A stretch of DNA of 64,000 nucleotides from Brachybacterium sillae (GTDB taxonomy: Bacteria; Actinomycetota; Actinomycetes; Actinomycetales; Dermabacteraceae), in contig NZ_JAFEUW010000001.1 in NCBI RefSeq assembly GCF_025028335.1, forward strand, positions 2,542,001-2,606,000, read 5' to 3'. The notes below the pieces were generated by a model. That model had not been told where the DNA came from, made no database searches, and was given only the letters and a program-made list of their open reading frames with translations. Both the position numbers and the translations under genes were made by a program. Below are positions 51,060 to 63,709 of the stretch, piece by piece (position 1 is the first letter of the stretch; the number at the start of each line of letters is the position of its first letter).

Positions 51060-52771
51060 TGCTCTCCTCCCTGCGGATCCGCCACATCGGCGTCATCGAC
51101 GACGCCCTGTTGGAGTTCGGCCCCGGATTCACCGCCCTCACCGGGGAGACCGGCGCCGGGAAGACCATGATCGTCACCGGTCTCGGATTGCTGCTCGGCG
51201 GGCGTCTGGACCGTGGGCGCACCACCACCGCCAGCGCCGTCGACGGCACCCTCGAACTGACCGGCCACACCGCCCTGCAGGACGCCCTCGATGAGCTCGG
51301 TGCGGAGGCCGACGACGGGGAGGTGATCATCTCCCGGCGGGTCACCAAGGACGGCCGCAGCCGCGCCCAGATCGGCGGGGTGCCCGTCCCCATCGGCACC
51401 CTCGCCCGACTCGTCGGCTCCGCTGTCACCCTCCACGGGCAGGCCGATCAGCTGCGCCTGCGGGACGCCGACGCGCAGCGGGAGGCCCTGGACGACTTCG
51501 ACGCCGGGACCGTGCGGCCGCTGCGGGAGGCCCACGCCGAGCTGTGGCGACGCCGCCGGGACCTCGAGGAGCGCCGTCGTCGGGCCCTCGCCCTGCACCA
51601 GGAGCGTGACCGCACCGAGGCCGCACTGTCCGCCGCCCTCACCCGCCTGGAGGAGATCGACCCGCAGCCGGGGGAGGAGCAGCAGGTCCGTGCCGATCTG
51701 GAGCGCCTCGGCCACGCGGTGGAGCTGCGCGCCGGCAGCGAACGTGCGAGTCTCGCCCTGATCGGGGAGGACGCCCCCTCCGTCGGATCGCTGCTGGACA
51801 TCGCCCAGGAGTCACTGCGTGGTCCCGCCGCGGTCGACGACGCCCTCGCGCCGGCGCTGGAGCGGATCGAGTCCCTGCGGCTGGAGGTCTCCGATCTCGC
51901 CGCCGACCTGTCGCGGTATGCGCAGGACGTCGACGCGTCCCCGGCACGGTTGGACGCCGCCAACGAACGGTTGCATGAGCTGACGGCCCTGGTGCGGGAT
52001 CTCGGGCCGGTCCTCGGGGGCGCCGACGATCTGGAGGGCCTGCTCGAGGCCTCCCGCACCGCCGCCGCCGACCTGGAGCGTTTCGCCGGCGCCGAGGCGG
52101 AGCTCGCCGACGCCGAGCAGGAGATCCGCCGCATCGATGAGGAGCTCGAGGTTGCCGCCGGGCACCTCACCGCCGCCCGTCACGCTGCTGCGGAGGTCCT
52201 CGCCGGGGCTGTGCAGGACGAGCTCGCGCACCTGGAGATGCCCGCCGCGTCCGTGCGGGTCGACGTGCTGGAGGCCCCCGCCCGCGAACATGGCCGCGAC
52301 GAGGTGCGGATCCTGCTGGCGCCGCACCCGGGGGCCGACCATCTGCCGGTCGCGACCGCCGCCTCCGGCGGTGAACTCTCCCGCGTCATGCTCGCCCTGG
52401 AGGTGGCGCTGGGGGAGCGGCGCACCGACCACGGCGCCGCGGCTCCCGTCTTCGTGTTCGACGAGATCGATGCCGGGATCGGCGGTCGCGCCGCCCTCGC
52501 CGTCGGGCAGCGCCTGGCGCGGCTCGCCCAGCATGCGCAGGTCATCGTCGTCACCCACCTGCCGCAGGTCGCGGCCCACGCCACCACCCACCTGCAGATC
52601 GTGAAGACCGCCGAGGACGGCGTCACCCGGTCCACCGTCCGCGCGCTCGACGCGGACCAGCGGGTACCGGAGCTGGCGCGGATGCTCGCCGGGGACGCCT
52701 CCTCCGAACGGGCCCTCGCCCACGCCGAGGAGCTGCTGGCCGACGCCCAGCAGCGCGGGGCCGACGAGTGA
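51059..52771 (+). CDS. recN: DNA repair protein RecN
   Basis: 570 residues, SMC-like. N-terminal LRIRHIGVIDDALLEFGPG and Walker A LTGETGAGKTMIV. A long central coiled coil of Arg/Glu/Leu-rich helices (about 160-400) follows, then signature ASGGELSRVMLALEV, Walker B VFVFDEIDAGIGG and ITHLPQVAAH-type VVTHLPQVAAH. It acts early in double-strand-break repair. Overlaps nadK and steA. Confidence 0.96.
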   Translation: MLSSLRIRHIGVIDDALLEFGPGFTALTGETGAGKTMIVTGLGLLLGGRLDRGRTTTASAVDGTLELTGHTALQDALDELGAEADDGEVIISRRVTKDGRSRAQIGGVPVPIGTLARLVGSAVTLHGQADQLRLRDADAQREALDDFDAGTVRPLREAHAELWRRRRDLEERRRRALALHQERDRTEAALSAALTRLEEIDPQPGEEQQVRADLERLGHAVELRAGSERASLALIGEDAPSVGSLLDIAQESLRGPAAVDDALAPALERIESLRLEVSDLAADLSRYAQDVDASPARLDAANERLHELTALVRDLGPVLGGADDLEGLLEASRTAAADLERFAGAEAELADAEQEIRRIDEELEVAAGHLTAARHAAAEVLAGAVQDELAHLEMPAASVRVDVLEAPAREHGRDEVRILLAPHPGADHLPVATAASGGELSRVMLALEVALGERRTDHGAAAPVFVFDEIDAGIGGRAALAVGQRLARLAQHAQVIVVTHLPQVAAHATTHLQIVKTAEDGVTRSTVRALDADQRVPELARMLAGDASSERALAHAEELLADAQQRGADE

Positions 52772-53940
52772 GCACGGTCAGCGGCACCGCGCGACTGGGG
52801 AAGCGCACGAAGGACCTCACCAAGCGGCTCGTCGCCGGGGACATCGCCGTCATCGACCATGAGGACATCGACCGGGTCGCCGCCGAAGCCCTGGTGGAGA
52901 GACGCCCCGTCGCAGTGCTGAACGCCGCCCGCTCCACCTCCGGGCGCTACCCGAACGCCGGGCCGCGGATCCTCGTCGAGGCCGGGATCGTCCTGGTCGA
53001 CGACCTGGGACCAGGGCTGTTCGACCACCTCACCGATGGCGACAGCATCAGCGTCACCGGCAGCACCGTCCGGGTCGACGGCGCCGCGCTGAGCCTGGAC
53101 GGTTCCCGACGCTCCCTCGCCGCCGTGGAACGGGCCGAGGCGGAGGCCCGCGCGGGCCTGTCCCGGCAGCTGGAGCTGTTCGCGCAGAACACGATGGAGT
53201 ACATGCTGCGGGAGAAGGACCTGCTGCTCGACGGCGTCGGCGCACCCGAGATCCGCACCGTCCTGCGGGACCGCCCCGTCCTGATCGTCGTACGCGGCTA
53301 CCACTACAAAGAGGACCTCGCCACCCTGCGGCCGTTCCTGCGGGAGAACCGGCCGGTGGTCATCGGGGTCGACGGCGGCGCCGACGCGGTGCTCGACGCC
53401 GGATGGCGACCCGACCTCATCATCGGGGACATGGACTCCGTCTCCGATCGCGCTCTCGCCAGCGGCGCGGAGCTGGTGGTCCACGCCTACCGCGACGGCC
53501 GCGCCCCCGGCATGGACCGGCTGCGGGAGCTCGGCCTCGACGGCGATGCCGTGCTGTTCCCCGCCTCCGGCACCAGTGAGGACGTGGCGATGCTCCTGGC
53601 CGATGAGAAGGGCGCCAGTGTGATCGTCGCCGTCGGCACCCACGGCACCCTCGAGGAGTTCCTCGACAAGGGCCGCGCCGGCATGAGCTCCACCTTCCTC
53701 ACCCGTCTGCGGGTCGGCTCGAAACTGGTCGACGCCAAGGGCGTCTCCCGCCTGTACCGGCAGCGGATCTCCACGCTCCAACTCGTCGTCCTCGCCGTCG
53801 CCGGTCTGCTGGCGCTCACCGCCGCCCTCTGGGCGACCCCCGGCGGGCAGGCGATGGGGCAGATCGCCGGTGCCCGCCTCGACGACCTGCTCTCCTGGTT
53901 CACGGCCCTGTTCACCAGCGGGCCGGGCCCCACCGGTTAG
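52768..53940 (+). CDS. steA: SteA-like cytokinetic ring protein (TPK-fold domain plus membrane anchor)
   Basis: 390 residues from GTG 52768 (GTGA with recN). The central thiamine-pyrophosphokinase-like fold has VVIGVDGGADAVLDAGWRPDLIIGDMDSVSD (in parts), then PASGTSEDVAMLLA. A C-terminal membrane helix (TLQLVVLAVAGLLALTAALW) precedes a short external tail. In Corynebacterium SteA works with SteB at the division site and ties septation to cell-wall remodelling. The neighbouring membrane gene is the SteB/MctB type, which supports the call. Confidence 0.88.
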   Translation: MSTVSGTARLGKRTKDLTKRLVAGDIAVIDHEDIDRVAAEALVERRPVAVLNAARSTSGRYPNAGPRILVEAGIVLVDDLGPGLFDHLTDGDSISVTGSTVRVDGAALSLDGSRRSLAAVERAEAEARAGLSRQLELFAQNTMEYMLREKDLLLDGVGAPEIRTVLRDRPVLIVVRGYHYKEDLATLRPFLRENRPVVIGVDGGADAVLDAGWRPDLIIGDMDSVSDRALASGAELVVHAYRDGRAPGMDRLRELGLDGDAVLFPASGTSEDVAMLLADEKGASVIVAVGTHGTLEEFLDKGRAGMSSTFLTRLRVGSKLVDAKGVSRLYRQRISTLQLVVLAVAGLLALTAALWATPGGQAMGQIAGARLDDLLSWFTALFTSGPGPTG

Positions 53941-53950
53941 GACGCCACCC

Positions 53951-54940
53951 GTGATCGATTTCCGCTACCACCTCGTCTCCCTCATCTCGGTGTTCCTGGC
54001 GCTCGCCGTCGGCATCGTGCTGGGGGCCGGCCCGCTGCGCGAGAACCTCGGTGACCAGCTCGTCGGCCAGGTCGAGCAGCTGCGCACCGAGCGGGACCAG
54101 ATGCGCGCCGCGAACGATGACCTGACCGCCCGCACCGAGGACCTCGCTGCCTACGCCACCGCCTCCGGTCCACGGCTGGTCGCCGGAACCCTCCCCGAGC
54201 GTCGTGTCGCCGTGGTCACCGATCACGACTCCACCCGCGCCAGCGTCGAGTCCGTCAGCACGCTCCTGCAGGATGCCGGGGCCGAGGTGTCTCTCCGCGT
54301 CGACCTGCAACCCCTGCTGTGGTCCCCCGAGGATGCGGATGCCCGGACCTCGCTGCTGACGCAACTGCGGCAGGAGACGCCCGGTGCTGTCGCCGACGGC
54401 CCCACCGACGCGGAGGCGCTCAGCGCGACCATCGGCCGCCTGCTGACCGCCGACACCGAACAGATCGACACCGAGGAACGCCGGCGCGCCTGGCAGCTGC
54501 TGCAGGAGGGTGGGGCAGTCCGGGTCGACGGCGACTCCGGCGACCCCGCCCAGGCCGTGCTGTGGACCGCGGCCGACCCCTCGGCCTTCGAGATCGCCGC
54601 GGACGACGATGCGACCGCCGCCGATCGCACCCGCCGCGTGCTGTCCGCGCAGACGGCCCTCGCACTCGCCCTGGTGGAGTCGCCGACGCCGTCGGTTCTC
54701 GCGGCGACCACCCCGGGCGGTGCCGACACCACCGGGATGATCCGCGCCGTCCGACAGGACTCCCGCTTCTCCCGCCTGACCACCACCGACTCCCTGCAGG
54801 AGGGGTACGGCCCGGTCATCGCGGTGCTGGCACTGGCCCAGGCCGACACCGGAACCCCCGGTGACTTCGGCGTCGGCGCCTCCGCGGAGTCGATGCTGCC
54901 CGGCAGTGCCCCCGCGCCGTCCGACGGGGGTGGCGAATGA
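53951..54940 (+). CDS. steB: SteB / MctB-family membrane protein (DUF3186)
   Basis: 329 residues from GTG 53951. Starts IDFRYHLVSLISVFLALAVGIVLGAGPL, one membrane helix, then a coiled coil (QVEQLRTERDQMRAANDDLTAR, in parts) and an extracytoplasmic alpha/beta domain with EGYGPVIAVLAL. Mycobacterial homologue MctB is described as a copper-transport protein, while corynebacterial SteB is a SteA partner in division. Gene order favours the division role; copper export is not excluded and it is far from the copper island. Confidence 0.85.
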   Translation: MIDFRYHLVSLISVFLALAVGIVLGAGPLRENLGDQLVGQVEQLRTERDQMRAANDDLTARTEDLAAYATASGPRLVAGTLPERRVAVVTDHDSTRASVESVSTLLQDAGAEVSLRVDLQPLLWSPEDADARTSLLTQLRQETPGAVADGPTDAEALSATIGRLLTADTEQIDTEERRRAWQLLQEGGAVRVDGDSGDPAQAVLWTAADPSAFEIAADDDATAADRTRRVLSAQTALALALVESPTPSVLAATTPGGADTTGMIRAVRQDSRFSRLTTTDSLQEGYGPVIAVLALAQADTGTPGDFGVGASAESMLPGSAPAPSDGGGE

Positions 54941-55884
54941 CCGCGCCGGGGAGCCCCCGCGGGGCACTGCTGTGGGACGCGATCCGAGGGGAACTGCGCC
55001 GCCGGAACTACGCCGGCCGCACCGTCACCCTCGCCGAGGGCGTCGTCGTCTCCGCCGTCGCCGGGGCCGTGGCCGGAGTGACCGGCGGTGGTCCGCGGGC
55101 GGCGGCCACCGCCGCGGTGTCGGCGCTGGGACTGGCCGATGATCTCGTGGAACACCGTCAGCGCGTCGCTGGGGTGCCGGTGGCAAAAGGACTCCGCGGG
55201 CACCTGCGGGCGCTGCGTCACGGCCGCCTGACGACCGGCGGCGCGAAGGCCATCGGCATCCCCGTGGTCGCCCTCGCCGCGGCGGCCGCGGACCGGTGTC
55301 ACCCCCTGGCCGTGTGTCGCCCGCCGTCGGGGAGCGCCGCCGGGCACGGTGTGCCCGGTGGCGCGTGGGCGCTCGCCGTCACCGCCTCGGGTGTCCTGCT
55401 CGACGGGGCCCTCGCCGCCGGCACCGCCAACCTGGTGAACCTCCTGGATCTGCGTCCCGGACGCGCTCTGAAGGCGGTGGCGGTGGCCGATGTGCTCCTG
55501 GCCGCGCCGTTCCCACCGGGGCACGACGCCGAGGACAGCGTCGAGGCCTATCCTCGGTCCCGCTCCCGTGACGGGCGACGACTGGCACTGCTCACGCTCT
55601 GCCTGGCCACGGCCGCCCTTCCCACGGATCTGCGGGAGCGGGGCATGCTCGGGGACGTGGGTGCCAACACTCTCGGGTTCCTCACCGGCACCGCCGCCGC
55701 CCGCCGTCTCAGCCCGCTCGGACGCGTGACCGCTCTGGCGGTCGTGGCCGCCCTGGTGCTGGCGAGCGAGAAGGTCAGCTTCAGCGCGGTCATCGACCGC
55801 AACTCCCTGCTGCGCCGCCTCGATGCCGGGGGTCGTCGGCCCCTGCCGCCCGCTCCACAGGATCCGGAGGGCGCCTCGGCATGA
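54937..55884 (+). CDS. Polytopic MraY/WecA-like (PNPT superfamily) protein
   Basis: 315 residues with about 8 hydrophobic segments. Shows the layout of polyprenyl-phosphate N-acetylhexosamine-1-phosphate transferases: an aspartate pair in ALGLADDLVEHRQ, an Asn/Asp loop ANLVNLLDLRPGRALKA (compare NxxDGLDGL in MraY) and GMLGDVGANTLGFLTG (compare FMGDVGS). KGLRGHLRAL...GRLTTGGAK lies between. MraY itself is expected at the mur/dcw locus elsewhere, so this is a separate paralogue with an unknown polyprenyl-linked substrate. Overlaps steB and murJ (ATGA), so it is made with the division and flippase proteins. Confidence 0.75.
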   Translation: MTAPGSPRGALLWDAIRGELRRRNYAGRTVTLAEGVVVSAVAGAVAGVTGGGPRAAATAAVSALGLADDLVEHRQRVAGVPVAKGLRGHLRALRHGRLTTGGAKAIGIPVVALAAAAADRCHPLAVCRPPSGSAAGHGVPGGAWALAVTASGVLLDGALAAGTANLVNLLDLRPGRALKAVAVADVLLAAPFPPGHDAEDSVEAYPRSRSRDGRRLALLTLCLATAALPTDLRERGMLGDVGANTLGFLTGTAAARRLSPLGRVTALAVVAALVLASEKVSFSAVIDRNSLLRRLDAGGRRPLPPAPQDPEGASA

Positions 55885-57688
55885 GCAGCCCCCACCGCCC
55901 CACACCGGCCCGGCCGGTCTCGGCGCGGCCCGCCTCGGCGCGTCCCCACCCCCCGCGGCCCGCACCGCTGGGCCGGCAGGTGCGGCGCGCCGCCGGGCTG
56001 ATCCTCGTGGTCACGGTCCTGGCTCGGATCGTCGGGTTCCTGCGTTATCTGGTGTTCGGAGCGAGCGTCGGCGGTGGCGATGTGGGCACCGCCTACGCCA
56101 GCGCGAACCTGGTGCCGAACGTGCTGTTCGAGGTCGCCGCGGGCGGGGCCCTGGCGGCTCTGGTGGTGCCCCTGGTCGCGGGGGTGATCGAGAACCCGGA
56201 TCGGCGGGTCGCCGCGATCGACGACGCCGACGGGGCTCCGGATGTCGCCGGCGGTGACGGCGCATCCGCCCGCGCCGCCCGGGAGGCCTCCCACCTCGTC
56301 TCCGTGATCCTGTGCTGGTCGCTCCTCATCACCGGAACCCTCACGGTCGCGCTGGTCCTGGCCGCCGACCCCCTGGCCGAGCTGATTCTGCGCGGTGGCG
56401 GTCGCGGCGAGATCGAGCTCGCCGCCCGGTTGCTGCGGGTGTTCGCCCTGCAGCTGCCCCTGTACGCCGTGGCGATCGTGCTGGGAGCGTTCCTGCAGGC
56501 CCGCCGACGCTTCCTGTGGCCGGCCCTGGCGCCGCTGCTGTCCAGCCTGGTGGTGATCGTCTCCTATCGGGTGTATGCGCTGCTGGCACCGACGGTCGCG
56601 ACCGTCGCGACCGTCGATCGCGCTGCGGAGGCCGTGCTCGCCTGGGGCACCACCGCCGGGGTGCTCGCCATGGCGCTGCCGCTGATCGCCCCCGCATACC
56701 GGGCGGGACTGCGCCTGCGACCGGCCTGGCGACTGCGCCGCGTCGTCGCCCGCCGCGCCCTGGCCCTCGCCGGTGCCGGATTCGGAGCGGTCGGCGCCCA
56801 GCAGCTCGCCCTCGCCGCCATCCTCGCGCTCGCGATGCGTGCCGGCGGCACCGGCACCCTGCCGGTGTTCCAGTACGCCCAGGCGGTGTACCTGCTGCCC
56901 TTCGCGGTACTCGTCGCGCCACTGGTCACGAGCGTGTTCCCGCAGCTGTCCGAGCAGCGTCTGGTGGGTGACGACCTCGCGTTCGCCGCCACCGCCGCCT
57001 CCAGTCTGCGCACTGTCGCGGCGCTCGCGGCGCCGGGAGGGGCCGGTCTGCTCGCCGCCGGGCCCGCCCTGGAGGCGTTCTTCCAGGTCGTGGACCGTGC
57101 GGCCGTGCAGGGTGTCGGTGCCGCCGTCGGGGGCTTCGCGCTCGGGCTGCTGGCGTACGCCATCTCCACCCAGTGCACCCGCATCCTCTCTGCGGCGCTG
57201 CGCGCCCGCGACGCCCTCCTCGTCGGCTCCGCGGGATGGCTCACCGCCACCGGACTGATCCTCGCGCTGACCCTCACCTCGCCGACGCGCCGTGCCGCCG
57301 AGGCCGCGACCGCCTTCGCCCTGTGCATCGCCCTCGGGCAGGTGGTCTCCGCGGCGCTCGGTCTCGGACGGGTCTCCGATCTGGTACGCCCCAGCGGTCA
57401 GGGACGACGTCTCGGCCTGACCGTCGCGACCGCGGCGCTCGCCGTGCTGATCGGCGGCATCCCCGGTCTGATCCTCGGACGGCTCGGCGCCGCCGGCCAG
57501 CCCGGCCCGCTGGCGCTGGTCCTGCTGGGGTTCGGTTGCGGCATGATCGGCGCGCTGCTGGCGCTCGCCGTCGTCGCGATCCCCGAACATCGCCTGCTGC
57601 GGGTCCTCCTGCACCGGGCCCGCGTCCGGTCGCTTCGCAGGGTGCGCCGCGGCCGCCAGGCATCCGCCTCGAATGATGGAGCAGCGGC

Positions 57689-57692
<4 letters not shown>
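55881..57692 (+). CDS. murJ: MurJ/MviN-family lipid II flippase
   Basis: 603 residues with 14 predicted membrane segments. MOP-superfamily core: VVTVLARIVGFLRYLVFG, ASANLVPNVLFEVAAGGAL, FALQLPLYAVAIVLGAFLQA, PVFQYAQAVYLLPFAVLVAPLVTSVFPQLS (in parts). The Pro/Arg-rich N-terminus (about 35 residues) is disordered. It moves lipid-linked peptidoglycan precursors, or the product of the neighbouring PNPT enzyme, across the membrane. In actinobacteria another MurJ copy usually sits near trxB/parAB, so this one may be a paralogue. Confidence 0.88.
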
Positions 57693-61285
<3,593 letters not shown>

Positions 61286-62092
61286 GACGTGTCTCCCACA
61301 TCCGCAGTCTGCGCCGGCAAGGGTGATCGCATGTCGCGGTTGCAGACGCTCTCGGATGCCGAGTGGGATTTGATCGAGGACTTCATGCCGTCTTCGGACG
61401 GGCGGCGGGGTCGTCGGTTCTCGGATCACCGGTTGGTGGTCGAGGGGATCGTCTACCGCTACCGGACCGGCGTTGCGTGGCGGGACCTGCCTGCGGAGTT
61501 CGGTCCGTGGCTGACGGTGTGGAAGCGGCACCGCCGCTTCGCAGGCGACGGGACCTGGGACAAGGTCCTGCCGGCCTTGATGACCAGGGCAGACACCATG
61601 GGCGTGATGGATTGGGATGTTGCGGTCGATTCGACCATCGCGTGTGCCCACCAGCACGCGACGAACACCAGGCGCCTCGCGGGGCGCTCCATCGAATTAC
61701 ATGATGCAGATGCCCGAGCCGGTCGATCATGAGATCGGGCGATCGCGTGGCGGTCTGTCGACGAAGGTCCATCAGCTGTGCGACGGCAAGGGACGTCCCA
61801 TGGTCATCGCCGTCGGGCCGGGGCAAGGCAGCGACTCGAAGATGTTCCCGCACCTGCTCGCTGCGGTTCGGGTCCCGCGCGACTGGGTGGGGCGGCCTCG
61901 CACCACCCCTGACGCGGTGTTGGCAGACAAGGCGTACTCCTCGCGGGCCACCGCACCCTGCTGCGCAGTCGAGGGATCACGGCTGTGATTGCTGAACCTC
62001 GGGACCAGCAGTCGAACCGGAAACGCCGTGGTTCGCGTGGTGGACGTCCGCCGCTGACCGATCCAGGCAGGTACGTCAAGCGGCATGTGACT
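61286..62092 (+). mobile_element. IS5-family (IS427-like) element, left end to broken right side
   Basis: Begins with GGACGTGTCTCCCACATC, which resembles IS427-group terminal repeats, immediately after the Nudix TAG (a TA-containing target). It carries a broken transposase. No matching right repeat follows: the homology stops near KRHV at about 62092 and TniB-like sequence begins. Confidence 0.7.
61331..62092 (+). pseudogene. IS5-family transposase, frameshifted and 3'-truncated
   Basis: Segment 1 (61331-61732): RLQTLSDAEWDLIEDFMP, YRTGVAWRDLPAEFGPW, and first catalytic Asp in VDSTIACAHQHATN. Segment 2 (to 61988), one frame over: EPVDHEIGRSRGGLSTKVH and second Asp in AVLADKAYSSRA. Segment 3 (from about 61945), another frame: RTLLRSRGITAVIAEPRDQQSNRKRRGSRGG (in parts). 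The C-terminal catalytic Glu region (VER) is lost. The first shift could be natural for IS427-type elements. The second fits loss of one C in GGGCCACC near 61934. Confidence 0.8.
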
Positions 62093-62136
62093 TCGTCTGC
62101 TGAATGGCGGGGTTCTTCGGTCGCTTCGTGGCGGGG

Positions 62137-62567
62137 TCAGGTGACACCGATGACCAGGGTGCTCTGTGCGGCTTCGATGACGTCGTTGGTGATGGTGTCG
62201 AGTTCGTTGATCTTCAGGACCCGCTGGATCTGGGGGAAGAGGCGTTCGAGGAGCCGGAAGTTGCCGCGGGTGATCCGTGCGATGGCTGCGATGGCTTGGG
62301 CGTCGGTGAAGTCGTCGGGGTCGAGGGTCTTGCCGAGGGATCGCCAGTGTCGCTCGAGGACGAACAGCAGTTCGTCTTGTCCAGGGGCCGGTACTGGTGG
62401 GCGAAGCCGACTCGGCTGTAGAACTGGGGGTAGTGGCTGAACTGCTTCTCCAGGCCGGGCATGCCGATCAGGATCAGGGCGATGTCGTCGCGGTCGTAGC
62501 AATCGCGCAGCAGTTCCAGAGCGGCGGGACGCAGTCGTTCGGCCTCGTCGACGATGATCAGCTCCAC
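62137..62567 (-). pseudogene. TniB-like AAA ATPase, C-terminal fragment with frameshift
   Basis: Starts at the Walker B strand MELIIVDEAERL (no Walker A), continues ALILIGMPGLEKQFSHYPQFYSRVGFAHQYRPLDK, then needs a one-base shift near 62380 to reach DELLFVLERHWRSLGKTLDPDDFTDAQAIAAI and ends NDVIEAAQSTLVIGVT (quoted in parts). This is the helper ATPase of Mu/Tn5053-like transposons. A tiny ORF follows the stop in overlap (SPDPATKRPKNPAIQQ), possibly the start of the next transposon gene, and is cut at the IS5-type junction. Confidence 0.72.
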
Positions 62568-62568
62568 G

Positions 62569-62615
62569 TGTCAGTTTTCGAAGTCCACTGCACGAGTGTC
62601 CGAAGTCGACTGCAC
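62569..62615 (+). repeat. Transposon-end-like sequence with two direct repeats
   Basis: TGTCAGTTTTC followed by CGAAGTCCACTGCAC (62579-62593) and CGAAGTCGACTGCAC (62601-62615), 14 of 15 bases identical, 22 bp apart. Terminal TGTCA plus repeated transposase sites is the layout of Tn5053/Tn7-like ends. It abuts the truncated tniB fragment. Confidence 0.55.
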
Positions 62616-62786
62616 ATTTTAAGGTTGCGCAGCCGTTGTCTGGTGAGGCGTCATGGTGAGGGCTGCGGCGGCCTAGGAACGCCGTAGCGCAGCCGGGCAC
62701 TGGTGACAGCACGCCCGGACGGTCCGAGGCGCGACCCTTTTGCGATCGCTGAAGCGAGGGCATGGTGCTGGGAACGGTGCGGATGT
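62616..62786. other. Spacer before the thiamine riboswitch
   Basis: About 170 bases with no gene seen. It holds the thiM promoter region. Confidence 0.4.
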
Positions 62787-62792
62787 TAAGCT
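62787..62792 (+). promoter_or_regulatory. Candidate -10 element for the thiM riboswitch transcript
   Basis: TAAGCT, identical to the rrn P2 -10, seven bases before the aptamer. No clear -35. Confidence 0.4.
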
Positions 62793-62799
62793 GGTGAAT

Positions 62800-62877
62800 G
62801 ACGCGGGGTGCCGTGCTGGTACGGCTGAGATCACACCCGTTGAACCTGATCTAGTTCGTACTAGCGAAGGGAACGTC
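62800..62877 (+). promoter_or_regulatory. TPP riboswitch (THI element)
   Basis: Conserved aptamer: P1 GACG...CGTC, GGGGTGCC, the pyrimidine-sensor CTGAGA, ACCC, and GAACCTGATCTAGTTCGTACTAGCGAAGGGAA (in parts). The aptamer ends about four bases before the thiM ATG, so the P1 region and start site overlap. This suggests control of translation initiation rather than termination. Confidence 0.92.
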
Positions 62878-62881
62878 GCCG

Positions 62882-63709
62882 ATGTCGGCACCTTCTTCCG
62901 TCCCTACTGTCCCACTCGATGCTGCCGCTGTGGGCGAGGCCTTGGCGGCGATGCGCGGGCATGCCCCGCTGGTGCAGTGCCTGACCAACGTCGTCGTCGC
63001 TCAGTGGACAGCGAACGTCCTGCTCGCGGTCGGCGCCATTCCGTCGATGGTGGACAACCCGGAGGAAGCCGGGCCGTTCGCCGCCGTCGCCGACGGGGTC
63101 CTGGTCAACCTCGGCACGCCCCAAGAGGCGACGGTGGCTGCGATGCACGGCGCGGTCAGTGCCGCCGCGGCGGCCGGCACCCCGTGGGTGCTCGACCCGG
63201 TCGGGGTGGGTGGGCTCGCCTGGCGCAGCCGGGTTGTCGTCGACCTGCTTGCCCACGCCTCCCCGGCACTCGTCCGTGGCAACCCCTCAGAGATTCTCGC
63301 TTTCGCCGGTGGGGGCAGCGGTGGGCGGGGTCCGGAGAGCGTCGACGCCGCCGAGGATGCCGTCGACGCCGGCCGGGCGCTGGCCCGGGAGCACGGCACC
63401 ATCGTCGCGGTCTCCGGGGAGGTCGACCACCTCACCGACGGCACCCGGCTGGTGCGGGTGGCCAACGGCCATCGATGGTTGACCCAGGTCACTGGCGGTG
63501 GGTGCGCGCTGGGCGCGCTCATGGCTGCCTTCGCCGCCACCACCGACGACCCGCTCCTGGCCGCCACGGCCGCGACCGCGACGTACACCGTGGCCGCCGA
63601 GGTCGCGGCCGAGCGTGCCGCCGGGCCGGGGAGCTTCGCCGTTGCGCTGCTGGACTCTCTCGCCACCCTCAACCCGCAGGAGCTGACCGAGAAGGTGGTG
63701 CTCCGGTGA
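62882..63709 (+). CDS. thiM: Hydroxyethylthiazole kinase
   Basis: 275 residues. Ribokinase-like fold: [35 protein letters not shown] (in parts), [23 protein letters not shown] and the anion-hole [16 protein letters not shown]. It phosphorylates the thiazole alcohol in thiamine salvage. It follows the TPP riboswitch and overlaps thiE (GTGA). Confidence 0.95.
   Translation: MSAPSSVPTVPLDAAAVGEALAAMRGHAPLVQCLTNVVVAQWTANVLLAVGAIPSMVDNPEEAGPFAAVADGVLVNLGTPQEATVAAMHGAVSAAAAAGTPWVLDPVGVGGLAWRSRVVVDLLAHASPALVRGNPSEILAFAGGGSGGRGPESVDAAEDAVDAGRALAREHGTIVAVSGEVDHLTDGTRLVRVANGHRWLTQVTGGGCALGALMAAFAATTDDPLLAATAATATYTVAAEVAAERAAGPGSFAVALLDSLATLNPQELTEKVVLR

Noticed and set aside
53951-54940. Second copper-export locus (MctB)
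   Set aside because: The family name is copper transport, but the location between steA and envelope genes fits SteB. No copper gene is near.
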